Assembly (NCBI GenBank): GCA_000697335.1
Contig: JNEM01014768.1
Location: forward strand, 1-16,308
Reading direction: 5' to 3'
DNA from: Conidiobolus incongruus B7586
Taxonomy: Eukaryota; Entomophthoromycota; Entomophthoromycetes; Entomophthorales; Conidiobolaceae
Length of the DNA: 16,308 bases
Part shown: one piece after another, positions 1 through 10,455 of the stretch
Layout: each line of letters begins with the position of its first letter
How positions within the stretch are numbered: position 1 is the stretch's first letter
Position numbers and translations under genes: made by a program
Notes under the pieces: model-generated
The model's input: only the letters and a program-made list of their open reading frames with translations
Told to the model about the DNA's origin: nothing
Database searches by the model: none

Positions 1-325
1 ATTTTTAATATAATTAAAAAAACTTATTATTTTATATGATAATTATAAAATATATAAATTTATAGCTATAAAAAGTTTTCTAATTAAAAATAACTAGAAA
101 AAACTACTATATCTAGTATACTCTTTAGATTATAATTTATATAATTATAATTGCTTTAAGCAATTAAAAAACTAACTTATAAGAAAGAAAATTTCTATAA
201 GAAAATTTAATTGGTTTGTAAAACATTAAATTTTAGTCTTTAATAAAAAAAAAAACTATTTTTTAAGTGTTAAAAGTTTACTAAAAGTATAGCAAAAAGT
301 CATTAATAATAAATAAAATTATTAA
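1..325 (+). pseudogene. Mariner transposase remnant, C-terminal part (copy A)
   Basis: This is the C-terminal third of the DD34D transposase, ending in a TAA at 323-325 that lines up with the stop of copy C. The region around the second and third catalytic aspartates is covered, but many codons have been changed by C-to-T or G-to-A transitions and in-frame stops are frequent. It cannot make a working protein. The 94 bases from here to 419 are the noncoding tail and terminal repeat. The call rests on base-by-base similarity to copy C, whose frame is readable. Confidence 0.75.
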
Positions 326-419
326 ATTTATAATATATATTTATTTTTATATATCATATATCAAAATGTTTATTTATTTTTAATTGCAAAAAATTCCAAT
401 TATTTAAAATGCAGAGTAA
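1..419 (+). mobile_element. Mariner copy A, C-terminal end (continues left of the window)
   Basis: This is the last third of a mariner (DD34D) element in plus orientation. It matches the reverse complement of copy C (6944-8246) along its whole length, from about C position 7365 down to 6944. It ends in the same terminal repeat, read here as ATGCAGAGTAA at 409-419. The TA at 420-421 is the expected target dinucleotide. Most differences from copy C are transitions, for example TGCAGG in C read as TATAAG here. Copy A shares a GCTATA variant with copy C where copies B and E have another reading, so A and C may be one subfamily. The rest of the element lies outside the window. Confidence 0.85.
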
Positions 420-421
420 TA

Positions 422-1023
422 TTAATGATCTTGAAATTATAAATTTTTTAACTAATTCTATTCCATCTAAATTCAGTGTTAAGTTGTTTATTGTAATACC
501 AAAGTGGAGCAACTTTTATATTTACAATGGTAGCTTAAACCCAATTCATTTGACGAAACAAGATATTGAATATCAATTATAAACCAAGATCTAGATTAAG
601 TTTTTTGAAACTGGAAGTGAATTGACAGCAGATAGTATCGATACAATCGACGATCAAGATTTTTTAATTAGATAAGGTTCATGATAATTTCAACGTTTAC
701 AAAGTTCTGAATTGATTGGACACGGTAAATAATTTTGAATTTTAGATTGGTGATTTAATATTAATTGGTTCGAATTAGGAGGTAGCGATTTGGATCTTAT
801 TAAAGCATTTGCAAATGTATTAATCAGCCTAAACAAATCTAAAATCTTGTCCTGTGTTGAACAGGCTTTGGGTATTTTGAATATATTAGATAAATATAGT
901 AATATTAGCCTATGTTATAGAATTTCATCAACTCATCTGGGCATCGAAATACACTGTACTGGAAGATCAAACCGTATTTGGATCAACTTTTCGACAAGGT
1001 TCATACTAGCAATTTTCAATTGA
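422..1023 (+). pseudogene. Broken or intron-split gene of unknown function, cut by mariner copy A
   Basis: One frame (phase of position 409) reads gene-like protein from 422 to a TGA at 1021-1023, with no frameshift but with stops at 580, 592, 673, 682, 685, 730, 736 and 751. The open tail after 751 contains DLIKAFANVLISLNKSK. Base composition is richer in G and C than the flanking transposons, like a real gene. I do not recognise the family. The 5' side is lost: the only upstream ATG (409-411) lies in the terminal repeat of mariner copy A. Every stop could come from a Gln, Arg or Trp codon by a transition, which fits the decay seen in the transposons. Alternatively some stops are intronic: 725-778 is GT...AG, 54 nt long, the same size as an Ima1 intron, and would remove the last three. 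It converges on the Ima1 gene. Confidence 0.5.
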
Positions 1024-1240
1024 ATAGTCAATTTTTATAAAATCTATTATAATTTAGGTAAATTAATAAAATTTAAAAATTAAAAATTGGATAAATGAAA
1101 TATTGAAAAACTATTTAAATGATTGATTTAATTAATAAATTGAAAATAATAATAATAATGATAATAATAAAACAGTTAAGATATAAATAATAATATATAA
1201 GGGCTACAATATACAACTGGAATTGAAATCAATTAGCGAA
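1024..1240. other. Convergent intergenic spacer
   Basis: This 217-bp spacer separates the 3' ends of the unknown locus (plus strand) and the Ima1 gene (minus strand). It is AT-rich and contains an impure AAT repeat at about 1145-1171. Polyadenylation for both genes would be expected here, but I find no convincing signal for either one. Confidence 0.5.
1145..1171. repeat. AAT trinucleotide microsatellite
   Basis: A run of AAT/ATA units interrupted once by ATG (AATAATAATAATGATAATAA). It is a simple-sequence repeat in the spacer between two convergent genes, with no sign of coding use. Confidence 0.8.
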
Positions 1241-3186
1241 TTAATTAAAGTACAATTGGTAGAACATCCAACTTAGAGCGATGGAAATCGTGCAAGAGAC
1301 TGCCAAAAATCTCCATGGATAACTAGATTTGGTGAGAGTGTCGTCAGGATCAGTAATCTTCATGGCAGCCATAGTCTGTTCGAGTTCGGGAAGGTCTTCA
1401 GTTTGGAAGATGGGACGATCAAGTCCGAAGTTAATATTGTCGAAAGAGGGCATCCAGTTGGATACTGCACGGATGGACTCCACGATCATAGGATGGTAGC
1501 CGGGTACAATTTTGCTCTTGGCGCTTGATGGGAACCAGCGAGCATTGTATTCGTTTAGTTCTACGGGTGCCGTGGCGTTGTCGATGTCCATGGCTTCATT
1601 GTCGGGCAGAGGCAAAGTTGGCGGAGTTGCAGGCTGAGATGAGGATGTGGGACTGAGTGCTCTCACATTGCGATAGCGATCGAATTGGCTACGAGAATCT
1701 GATAAAAGGCTGATGTGTGCCATACGATCGGCAATATGGGATTCTAAGGTGCTATAAGGTGTAGAGAGTAGATGCTCAGTACCTTGGTCTTCAGCTTTCA
1801 AGGGTGGAGTGATATAACCATTTTCAGAAACAGATCTAGACATATTTACCGAATTAGAAGGAATCAACTCTAACTCTGGCACTCCAATACCAAAAACCAT
1901 CAGAGTCATATATAAAACTATAGCAATATCGATATAGAATAATAAAATTCGAATCGAATTAAAATATTGTAGTGGGTAATTAGCCAAATTGGATAATTGA
2001 ATATATTTCAAATCGATGAATTGTGGACCAGCGTTAATATTGCTACAGTTTAAAAACACATTCAAGTAGTTAAGCATATTGAAAAATCTCAAAATCCAAC
2101 ACAAGTTTAAGAGGACTAAAAATGTAGGCATATAGAGTTCAATACTCTCAACGTAATTACAAGTAGCATTCTTAGGAATTGTCAATCTCGAGGGACGAAT
2201 TTTAATAGTTTGAAAACTATAGCAAACCACATAATACATTGCTACAATGGATAAGATATTGAAGAAATTGACACTGACCAACTTGTACCAACCCCATAAT
2301 GAATACGTAGAAAATTTTGACCAATTTAGATTAATTACAAATTGTGTCAGTTGTATCCAAGGTTGAAATACAATGGAGCCAATATTCATAACTTTGGGAA
2401 TATCTGAAAACCTTAACAAAACGATCCAATAAAGTAAAGATAACACTCCCATTCTAAGATAATTCAACAAGTTGTAATTCCTAGAAAATTTTGGACGATT
2501 AGGATCCAAAGAATGATCATTAATACGTTTAGCACTTTCCAAATTTAGTTGATCTAATCTCTGGTTAACTATAACTGCACACCTTTGACACACCGGCGGA
2601 TACAAACGATCTAAATGCTCCTTATACTCCCTATACTCTTGGTTGAATTTTTCTGTGGGAATTTTGTGCCAATTGTTGTCGCTCTCTAAGTACTGTGCCT
2701 TCAAACCTAATACTATTTGGTGATTGTTTTGACAATCTTTACATAGTGCAAATTGGGATGAAGTACTCGTAGCTAAATTAAAATTATTAATAATTTATAA
2801 ATTTTAATTTGAAAATAAAATAATACTCAAATTTTGATTGACAAGTATCCTATTCATATCTTCCTCAGAAATGTTATTACAACTATCATCTATTTCCCAT
2901 CTATTCTAAATCTAAAGTTAATAAAAAAATTTTTTAAAATATATGGTGAACTTACCTTCCATCTATTTACATTTTTACACCTCTTACACAACCAATTATC
3001 CCACTGATTAATTTTAAAGTCTTGATAGTTCCAAACTCCAAAAGTAGAATAGGTATGACAATAAAAACATTGGTAGGTTTTTGTCCAAGTTACGAGGTTT
3101 AAGAGTTTAATGAGTATGTATATTATAAGCGTTTGAATCAAGTGGTAAGTTTGGATTAATATTTTAATAGGAGTTATTAATTCCAT
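1241..3186 (-). CDS. ima1: Ima1/Samp1-type inner nuclear membrane protein, three exons
   Basis: This spliced gene has exons at 3186-2956, 2905-2827 and 2772-1241, giving 1842 nt or 613 residues. Seen in the sequence: a hydrophobic segment near residues 10-33, then four CxxC pairs at C40/C43, C67/C70, C114/C117 and C165/C168. The motifs CFYC, LCKRC, LCKDC and YPPVCQRC match the zinc-binding Ima1 N-terminal domain. Hydrophobic stretches lie near 208-224, 269-289, 316-336, 378-398 and 591-612. A Ser/Pro-rich, probably disordered segment covers about 407-546, with S/T-P sites at 425, 441, 477 and 486. Known for the family: fission yeast Ima1 and human Samp1 (TMEM201) sit in the inner nuclear membrane and help link chromatin and nuclear-envelope complexes to the cytoskeleton. 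The ATG at 3186 has good context (ACCAATGG) and opens the only frame joining all four pairs. The first exon is divergent and carries an N-terminal membrane segment, as in Samp1. The gene looks intact. Confidence 0.85.
2773..2826 (-). other. Ima1 intron 2 (54 nt)
   Basis: The donor GTATTA begins at 2826 and the acceptor AATTTAG ends at 2773. The intron splits a codon after its first base, and the joined codon is Thr104. Without this splice the exon 2 frame meets TAA inside the intron. With it, the third CxxC pair (C114/C117) joins in frame to the long third exon. Confidence 0.8.
2906..2955 (-). other. Ima1 intron 1 (50 nt)
   Basis: The donor is AAG|GTAAG at 2956/2955 and the intron ends ATTTAG at 2906, in phase 0. 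A nearer AG at 2912 would place TAG as the second codon of exon 2, so the acceptor at 2906 is chosen. TATTAAC upstream of the acceptor could serve as branch site. Confidence 0.8.
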
Positions 3187-4784
3187 TGGTTTTTTTTGGT
3201 GTTAATTGAATTAAAGGTAATTAAGTGAAAGGGATGGTTTAAATAGGTAATTTAAAATTTTGGGATGGGATTGTTGGGAATATAGTGAAATTTAATTTGG
3301 AAATTAAAAGTACAGATTAACCAATAAAAAATTAGATTTATAAGAATGAATATTATACTAAATATTCGCATATGTTTCACAATACTAATATCAATTTATT
3401 CAAATCAATATAAACATTTATTAATTATTATTAGTATGTTCCAATTTAGTTTATATTATTTGCTCTTGGAATGCTTACCAATATTGAACCAAATCCTGAA
3501 TGATTTGGAATATAAGTTCTTGAAAATGAACTAAATTATTAATAACAATCCACTAAGGCATGTTCAATAATATATATTATTTAAATATAGGACTATAGCT
3601 TGTATTTATATAATCAATATAATTGAATATGGATAAACTATATTTTAATATTGGGTACATTATCAATTTTTAGCTTTAATAATTTTTTGGTTAATTATTT
3701 ATAATTTAACAATTCAACAACTGATAATTTTAAAATAAAATTGTGGTGAAACAATTTAATCAAATTATTAATTCAAGTATAAATTTTATCTTTGTATATT
3801 ATAAATGCTTGATAAAAATTTGTGCAGTAGTAAATTTAGTAAATGATCATTTTGATACATTAAACTCAGTCAATATAATTGATATATATATGGTAAACTC
3901 ACATAATTCGATGTAATTCTTTTAAATTATAAAGAATTAATTTTTTGCAATATTAAAAAATATTATGTAGTCAATGAAAAGTATATAAATTATCATTATA
4001 CATGTCAATTAACTATATACAATCATTATAATTGAGTTAAAATTTGCTATATTATGAAAATAAATAAAAAGTAAAATAATAATAATATTTGATTAAAATC
4101 AAAACCCTTAAATAATATTTTTGAACTAAATAAATCAAGTAATCCATACTTAGTGGATAATCAAGTGGTAAGATAACTGATAAATTGCTAGTGCTATTTG
4201 AATAGTTATAAAAATATCTAAAATTTTATTAATATCAAATCCAGTTGAAATTTGATAGTAGCTTTAACAATAAAACTTATTATAATTTTAGATAAGTCAG
4301 TGATATTATTGTCAATTGACTTGATATATGAAATAATGATATTAAATAAATTGTTATTATTATACTTTTAATAAAATACATAATAAAAAATATTTTATTA
4401 TTGAATTGATGTCTATTGTTTAAATATATTGTAATATTTGTTATTTTGTTATATTTTTAATAAATCAAATCTATTAAGATATTGAATCCTAAAAAATATA
4501 GTGATTTCAATATCAAATATGGTAAGAAAAATATTATTAATAATTCAATTATATTTATATATAGTATTGATATTAATTTTAATAAAATTTTGAATTATAT
4601 TAAATTTATAAATATCATAATAGCACAGAGATACAAATATTTCCTTATACACAACAAAAGATATATTTCAAATATCAAATATTATTTTTGATTTAAACTC
4701 TTTGATAATTAATATAGCTTTATTGATCATTAAAATTTAAAGTAATTATTTTAATGCTTTAGTACATTTATTTTTAATTTAGTA
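3187..4784. other. AT-rich intergenic region without a supportable gene
   Basis: This lies between the ima1 start and mariner copy B. The first part carries the ima1 promoter. A 62-codon hydrophobic frame (3346-3534, plus) opens with ATG but resembles no family I know, and its composition is that of translated AT-rich DNA. From about 3540 the sequence is almost only A and T, with scattered short open frames such as 4482-4691. A small inverted repeat, CCAAATC-6-GATTTGG, sits near 3490-3511. I recognise no transposon end, RNA gene or coding motif here. A fully decayed old element cannot be excluded. Confidence 0.6.
3238..3245 (-). promoter_or_regulatory. Possible TATA-like element of ima1
   Basis: TATTTAAA read on the minus strand lies about 52 bases upstream of the ima1 ATG. 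Such a match is easily met by chance in DNA this AT-rich, so the call rests on position only. Confidence 0.25.
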
Positions 4785-4878
4785 TTACTCTATATTTTTA
4801 ATAATGGGAATTTTTTGCAATTAAAAATAAATAAACATTTGAATATATAATATATAAAAATAAATATATATTATAAAT

Positions 4879-5913
4879 TTAATAGTTTTTTTTATTATTA
4901 ATAACTTTTTACTATACTTTTAACAAACTTTTAACACTTAAAAAATAATTCTTTTTATTAAAGACTAAAATTTAATATTTCACAAACCAATTAAATTTTC
5001 TTATAGAAATTTTCTTTCTTGTAAACTAGTTTTTTAATTGCTTAAAGCAATTATAATCACATAAGTTATAATCAAAAGAATATACTAAATATAGTAGTTT
5101 TTTCTAGTTATTTTTAATTAGAAAGTTTTTTACAGTTTTAAATTTATGTATTTTATAATTATCATGTAAAATAATAGATTTTCTCAAATTATATTGAGAA
5201 CACCTATTAAAAATACTTTTATTTAAAAAAATAATATATAGTTTACTATTAATTAATTTTCTTTTAGGAACTAAATAAAAATAGCATATATTATTATAAT
5301 TTATTACAATAATTAATATTCACTTATTAACAAAATATTTATTTAAAGGGATTTGTAGAGGGGGTTAATTTAACTTAATCTAACATTTTAATTTATGTTT
5401 TAATAAAGGATTATATATAAAGATTTAAGACTCATCAATTATAATTATTTATTGTAAAAGTTTAAGCTTCTAATAATATTTCAATAAGTTTTATTTAATA
5501 ATAGCTACTTTAGCTTTTTTTTAAACTTTAGTTAAATTATAAAATACCTATTTTATATTTTTATTTATTAATTTTAGTTTAAACTTTAAAATATATAAAA
5601 TACTTGTAAAGCTAATATTAAAGTGCTTAAATAATTCTCTAGCTAAAATAAAAAGGTACTTTTTAATATATTTTTTCATTTTATTTACAATTGAAAAAAT
5701 AACAGTTAAAGTTAGTTTTCTAGATTTTAACAAGTTTTAAATAGTTTCTCTTTTAGTTTTAAAGTAATTTACCTAGCAATAAATTGTTAATTTAAATAAT
5801 ACTTTATTACCAAAAGTTGCTTATAAATTTTAAATAATTTTAAAGGGTTTATAGTTAAGTTTTACTAATACTAAAATAAAAAACTTTTGATGGTTACTAT
5901 TTAGTTTAAGTAT
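4879..5913 (-). pseudogene. Mariner transposase remnant (copy B)
   Basis: The span between the position matching the start codon (now ATA, at 5913-5911) and the matching stop (TAA, 4881-4879) is 1035 nt. This equals 344 residues plus a stop, the usual mariner length. The reading frame therefore seems free of net indels; the damage is substitutions, chiefly C-to-T and G-to-A, leaving many stops and the lost start. An open stretch at 5548-5733 covers the second helix-turn-helix region (FILARELFKHFNISFTSILY), parallel to FILARELSKHFNISLTSILY in copy C. An A run that is one base short in copy C has full length here (eight T at 5515-5522 on the plus strand). It is not functional. Confidence 0.8.
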
Positions 5914-6050
5914 AATTAAATTAAACAATTAATTTTAAAAATTAATTTTTTAATTAAAAAAATTATTATATATACACTAGCTTGTAAAAATAAGTTATAA
6001 AATTATAATTATATATATTTTTAACAATAATTATGTTAATTCTTAGTAAA

Positions 6051-6090
6051 ATTAAATTAAATTAAATTAAATTAAATTAAATTAAATTAA
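6051..6090. repeat. ATTAA pentanucleotide microsatellite in T1
   Basis: Eight perfect head-to-tail copies of ATTAA lie in the left subterminal region of T1. The aligned place in T3 (around 9310-9320) has only one or two such units, so the array expanded inside this copy. Confidence 0.9.
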
Positions 6091-6943
6091 AATATACAAT
6101 AAACTTATAATATTTATTTTAACTAAATATATTTAACCTAATTATATTAACTTTTAATTGATATATTAAAATTTAAGTTTTACCTAAGATAAGTTATAAT
6201 TTTCTCTATTTTGATTATAGAAAAGAAAAACTTAGTATATCTATCTTTTGCTTTTTTAACTTCCCTAAGTTCATAAGATATAGAGTCAATTAACTTCTTG
6301 TATTAAGAAGGATTAATTTTATTTTAAGCTTCTTAAATATATTCTTAAAGCTTATTTAAATTTTTTGTTATTAAAAAAGCTTTATTTTTTTTAATTAGTA
6401 CCAAAGATATTTAATTAGATTAAGGTTAAAAAATTAAAAAAGTTAATTCATAACTATTATTTCATTATTTTTAAACTCTTTGGTAGTAAAAATAATAATA
6501 TAGCAAAAGATATTATTTTGTTGGGAAATAACATCTAATTCATTTAATCTATATTATTTAATATTTTTTTAATATATTTTCTAAAATACTAAAATATATC
6601 TTAATATCAATTCCTTTATTAACTTTACAACAATACCCTATACCAAAAAATAATTTATATCTTTAAACTATAGTTAACTTATTAAAATATTTTTAGGTTG
6701 AAATTACATAATAGTTATAAAGTATTTTTTGTCTTTTTTGAAATATCTAGTTTTTTATTAGATTTACTAAGATATATTTTGGTTTAATTAGATTAAGTAA
6801 CATTATTCTTATTAGTTTTAGTTTAATTTTAATAATGACATTTAAATTCCCATCTAACTTTATAATAGGGCTTCTTTATTTAAGTATATTTTATTTCAAA
6901 ATACAAAAGATATTTATAAAAATATAAAATATTTATAATAATA

Positions 6944-8246
6944 TTACTCTGCATTTTTAATAATGGGAATTTTTTGCAATTAAAAATAAATAAACATTTA
7001 AATATATGATATATAAAAATAAATATATAATATAAATTTAATAGTTTCCTTTATTATTAATAACTTTTTGCCATACTTTTGGCAAAATTCTAACACCTAA
7101 AAAACAGTTCTTTTTATTAAGGACTGAAATTTGATGTTTCACAAACCAATTAAATTTTCCTGCAGAAATTTTCTTTCCTGCAAGCTGGTTTTTTAATTGC
7201 CTAAAGCAATTATAATCACATGGGTTATAATCAAAGGAATATACTAGATGTGGTAGTTCTTTCCAGTTATTTTTAATTAGAAAGTTTTTTACAGCTATAG
7301 ATTTATATATTTTGCAATTATCATGCAAAATAATAGGTCTTATTAAATTATATTGAGAACACCAATTAGAAATACTTTTATTTAAAAAAGCAATATATAG
7401 TTTACTATTAATTGATTTTCCTTCAGGAACTAAATAAAAATAACATATACCATTATAATCCATTGCAATAATTAACATTTGCTTATTAACAAAATGTTTA
7501 TTTAAAGGGATTTGTGGAGGGGGTTGATTTGGCTTAATTTAGCATCTTGATTTGTGTTTTGGTAAAGGATTATATATAAGGATCTAAGATTCATCAATTG
7601 CAATTATTTGCTGTAAAAGTCTAGGCTTCTGGTAATATTTCAATAGGTTTTGTTTAGCAATAGCTATTCTAGCTTTTTTTAAGCTTTAGTTAAATTATAA
7701 GGTACCTATTTTATATTTTTATTTATTAATTTTATTTTAAACTTTAAAATATATAAAATACTTGTAAGACTAATATTAAAGTGCTTAGATAATTCTCTAG
7801 CTAAAATAAAAGGGTGCTTTTCAATATATTTTTTCACACAATTTACAATTGAAAGAGTGACAGTTGAAGTTAGTCTTCAAGATTTTGGCAGGTTTTGAAT
7901 AGTTTCTCTCCTAGCCTTAAAGTAATTTACCTAGCAATAAATTGTTGATCTAAATAATGCTTCATTACCAAAAGCTGCTTGTAAATTTTGAATAATTTTA
8001 GAGGGTTTATGGTTAAGTTTTACTAATACTAAAATAAAAAACTTTTGATGATTACTATTTAGTTTAAGCATGATTAAATTAAACAAACAATTTTAAAAAG
8101 TTAATTTTTTAATCAAAAAAACTAATATATATATTAAAAATATATAATTTCCTATTAACTTTGTATATATTTATTGATTTCAAACTAATAATATGTTTGA
8201 AAAATCAGAAATTAAAAAATTTACCATTATTTCAAATTCAAGGTAA
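6944..8246 (-). mobile_element. Mariner copy C, best-preserved DD34D element (1303 bp)
   Basis: Terminal inverted repeats start TTACTCTGCATTTTTAATAA at 6944 and end, inverted, with TTACCTTGAATTTGAAATAA at 8246. Both ends are flanked by TA (6942-6943 and 8247-8248), the mariner target duplication. The element is inserted into Tc1-like copy T1, whose sequence continues on both sides (ATTTATAATAATA, then TATTAATACTAATTG). It has more G and C than all other copies in the stack and keeps most of the transposase, so it is probably the most recent arrival. It cannot be active as it stands because the transposase is broken. Confidence 0.9.
7038..8071 (-). pseudogene. Mariner DD34D transposase, nearly complete but broken (copy C)
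   Basis: The span runs from ATG at 8071-8069 to TAA at 7040-7038. The last 146 codons (7478-7038) are open and contain ILHDNCK, LPHLVYSFDYNPCDYNCF and a basic C-terminus. The catalytic triad is visible: D in IAIDES (codon 7595-7593), D in HDN (7322-7320) and D in PCDY (7217-7215). There are 34 residues between the second and third, the mariner DD34D spacing. The N-terminal DNA-binding half (MLKLNSNHQKFF..., then FILARELSKHFNISLTSILY) is readable. It has internal TAG, TGA and TAA stops, several at conserved Trp positions such as the W after DES. One T is missing in the run at 7674-7680 compared with copy B, which shifts the frame. Length without the breaks is about 344 residues, normal for the family. 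Confidence 0.88.
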
Positions 8247-9439
8247 TATTAATACTAATTGATATTCTTATATAGTCTTATAGTTCTTTTTATATTTTTA
8301 TAATAACATTATACTTATTTATATTAACTAACCTATAAATACTTTTTATTATATTTATCTATAATCTTAATATACTTATGTTCAAGTTTAAATATATCTG
8401 TATTATAATTTTTAATAATATTAGATATATAAACTAATTAACACTAGAAATTATAATAATTTATAAGTTAATATACATCTACTATAAAGTTAATTAATAT
8501 ATAATTGAATTTTTTTAGAGAAGGATTTAAGGATTTTAATATTAATAATATATATAATAATAGTTTAAAATAGTAATATTAGTATATAAATATACTAACC
8601 TATAAAAATAAGTTAAAAAATTAAAATTACTTATATATTTATTTATTTTTTAAATAATTTTTAATTAAATAAATTTAAATTAAAATATATAATTTACTTA
8701 TATTAGCTAATTATTATTAACTATATTTAATTATATTTCATTAATTATTGGTTAATATAACAAAACCTATAATTTTACTATAATGAGATATAAATTCATA
8801 GGTTTATATATTGAGAGGGAATAAATAACAGGACCTGTATATATCATCTTTTTTTGTTTATTTTATATATATTATAAAAATATTATCTTAATATTTTAAA
8901 ATTAATATTATAATATTTGAATCTCTCTTTTAAAAAGTTTACTTATATATTAATTACCTTGATAATGAAAATAATTCAACTTATATGATTATTAGAATAA
9001 TTAGTGTTAGTTAATTTATTATAGCTTAGGTTATTAAGAACAATATTAACAAAACACTTAAATTAAAACTTAAGAGTGTTAAAATTACAGATAAATATAA
9101 TACAAAGTATATTTATTAATTAGTTAATATAATTAGGTGTAATATTATTATAGTAGTGTAATAAAAACTATAAGACTCTACAAGAATATTAGTGAATATT
9201 AATATTATTATATATACTTTATATATTGACCTACAAAAATAAGTTATAAAATCAAAAACATTTATATTTTTATTAATAACTTGATTAATATTTAATAAAA
9301 TAAACTTAAATTAAATAATTAAAATCTATTGTTTTATTAATTATATATATTTTTAAATAATGATATCAAGCTATTAATTGGTTAAAATATAAACCCTTAA
9401 ATTATACCTAAGTAGAGTTATAAATGTGCAAGTTTTTAA

Positions 9440-10455
9440 TAATAAAAAAAAATAATATTTAGTATATCTACCTTTAGCTTTTCTAACTTTTTTAAGTTTG
9501 TAGGGTATAGAATCAATTAACTTCTTATACTAAAAAGTTTTAATTGTGTTTTATGTTTCTTAAACATATTTTTAAAGTTAATCTAAATTTTTTATAGGGG
9601 AAAAACTTTAATAACTTTGTTTAACTAATCTTAAAGATGTTTAATTAGATTAAAGTTAAGAAATTAAAGAAGCTACTTTATAACTATTATCTTGTTATTT
9701 TTAAGCTATTTGGTAATAAAAGTTGTAATATTATAAGAAGTAATATTTTACTAAAAAATAATATTAAATTTATTTAACCTATATTATTCAATGGTATTTT
9801 TTAACTTATTGTTTAAAATATTTTAATATATCTCAGCATTAATTCCCTTATTAACTTTATAATAATATTTTAAACTTAAAAACAATATATATCCTTAAAT
9901 AATAATTAACCTACTATTATACTTTTGGTTAAAATTAACATAATGGTCACAAAGTAATTCTGTATCATTTTTGAAATATTTGGTTTTTTTATTAGATGTA
10001 CTAAAATATATCTTTGTTTCATTAAACTAAATAACCTTTTTTGATTAGTTTTAGTTTAATATTAGTTATGACATTTAAACTTTTGTTTAACTTTACAATG
10101 GGATTTTTTTAATTAAGAGTGTTTTTTCTTAAAGTGTAAGTGATATCTATATTGATATAAAACACATATAATAATATCAATGCTAATTAATATTTTTACA
10201 TAGTTTTATAGTTCCTGTTATAATTCTATAATAATATTACACTTGCTTGTATTAATCAACTTATAGATATATTTCTTATTATATTTATCTATGATTTTAA
10301 CACATTTAGGTTTAGGTTTAAATGTTTCTTTATTGTTATTCTTAACAACCCTAGCTATAGTAGACTAGCTAACACTAGTAATTCTAACAATATTATGAGT
10401 TGATTTACTTTTTTTATAAAGTGTATTAATACACAAATAGATTTTTTAGAGAGGG
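9440..10455 (-). pseudogene. Tc1-like DD34E transposase remnant (copy T3)
   Basis: About 1.0 kb, the size of a Tc1 transposase. Near the N-terminus (about 10430-10290) a helix-turn-helix block reads THNIVRITSVS-STIARVVKN, followed by a basic KPKCVKIIDKYNKKYI stretch, both typical of Tc1 DNA-binding domains. The C-terminus reads LIDSIPYKLKKVRKAKGRYT. The second catalytic Asp is now Asn (codon 9747-9745) and the Glu is now Lys (codon 9642-9640), with 34 codons between. Both changes are G-to-A on the coding strand. Stops are scattered throughout. The protein would be inactive even if the frame were read. Confidence 0.78.

Noticed and set aside
409-411. ATG as start codon of the 422-1023 locus
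   Set aside because: It lies within the terminal inverted repeat of mariner copy A, so it is transposon sequence. The original 5' end of the locus was displaced.
422-1023. A reassigned genetic code reading TAA and TAG as glutamine
   Set aside because: The ima1 gene encodes glutamine with CAA/CAG, needs TAA as its end, and has no internal stops once spliced. TGA would also need a new meaning here.
2890-2955. Extension of ima1 exon 1 through the donor, adding 21 residues before a stop
   Set aside because: A GTAAG donor at 2955 and the restored third and fourth CxxC pairs after splicing show that this tail is intron and out-of-frame exon 2.
3346-3534. Open frame of 62 codons, hydrophobic, plus strand
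   Set aside because: It begins with ATG, but the protein is only Ile, Leu, Tyr and Asn-rich sequence expected from AT-rich DNA. No motif, family or splice pattern supports it.
4482-4691. Open frame of 69 codons, plus strand
   Set aside because: It has no ATG start, extreme Ile/Asn/Lys content and lies in a gene-free AT-rich tract, so it is probably a chance frame.
5548-5733. Open frame of 61 codons, minus strand, as a separate gene
   Set aside because: It aligns with the DNA-binding region of the mariner C transposase and is simply a readable fragment of mariner copy B.
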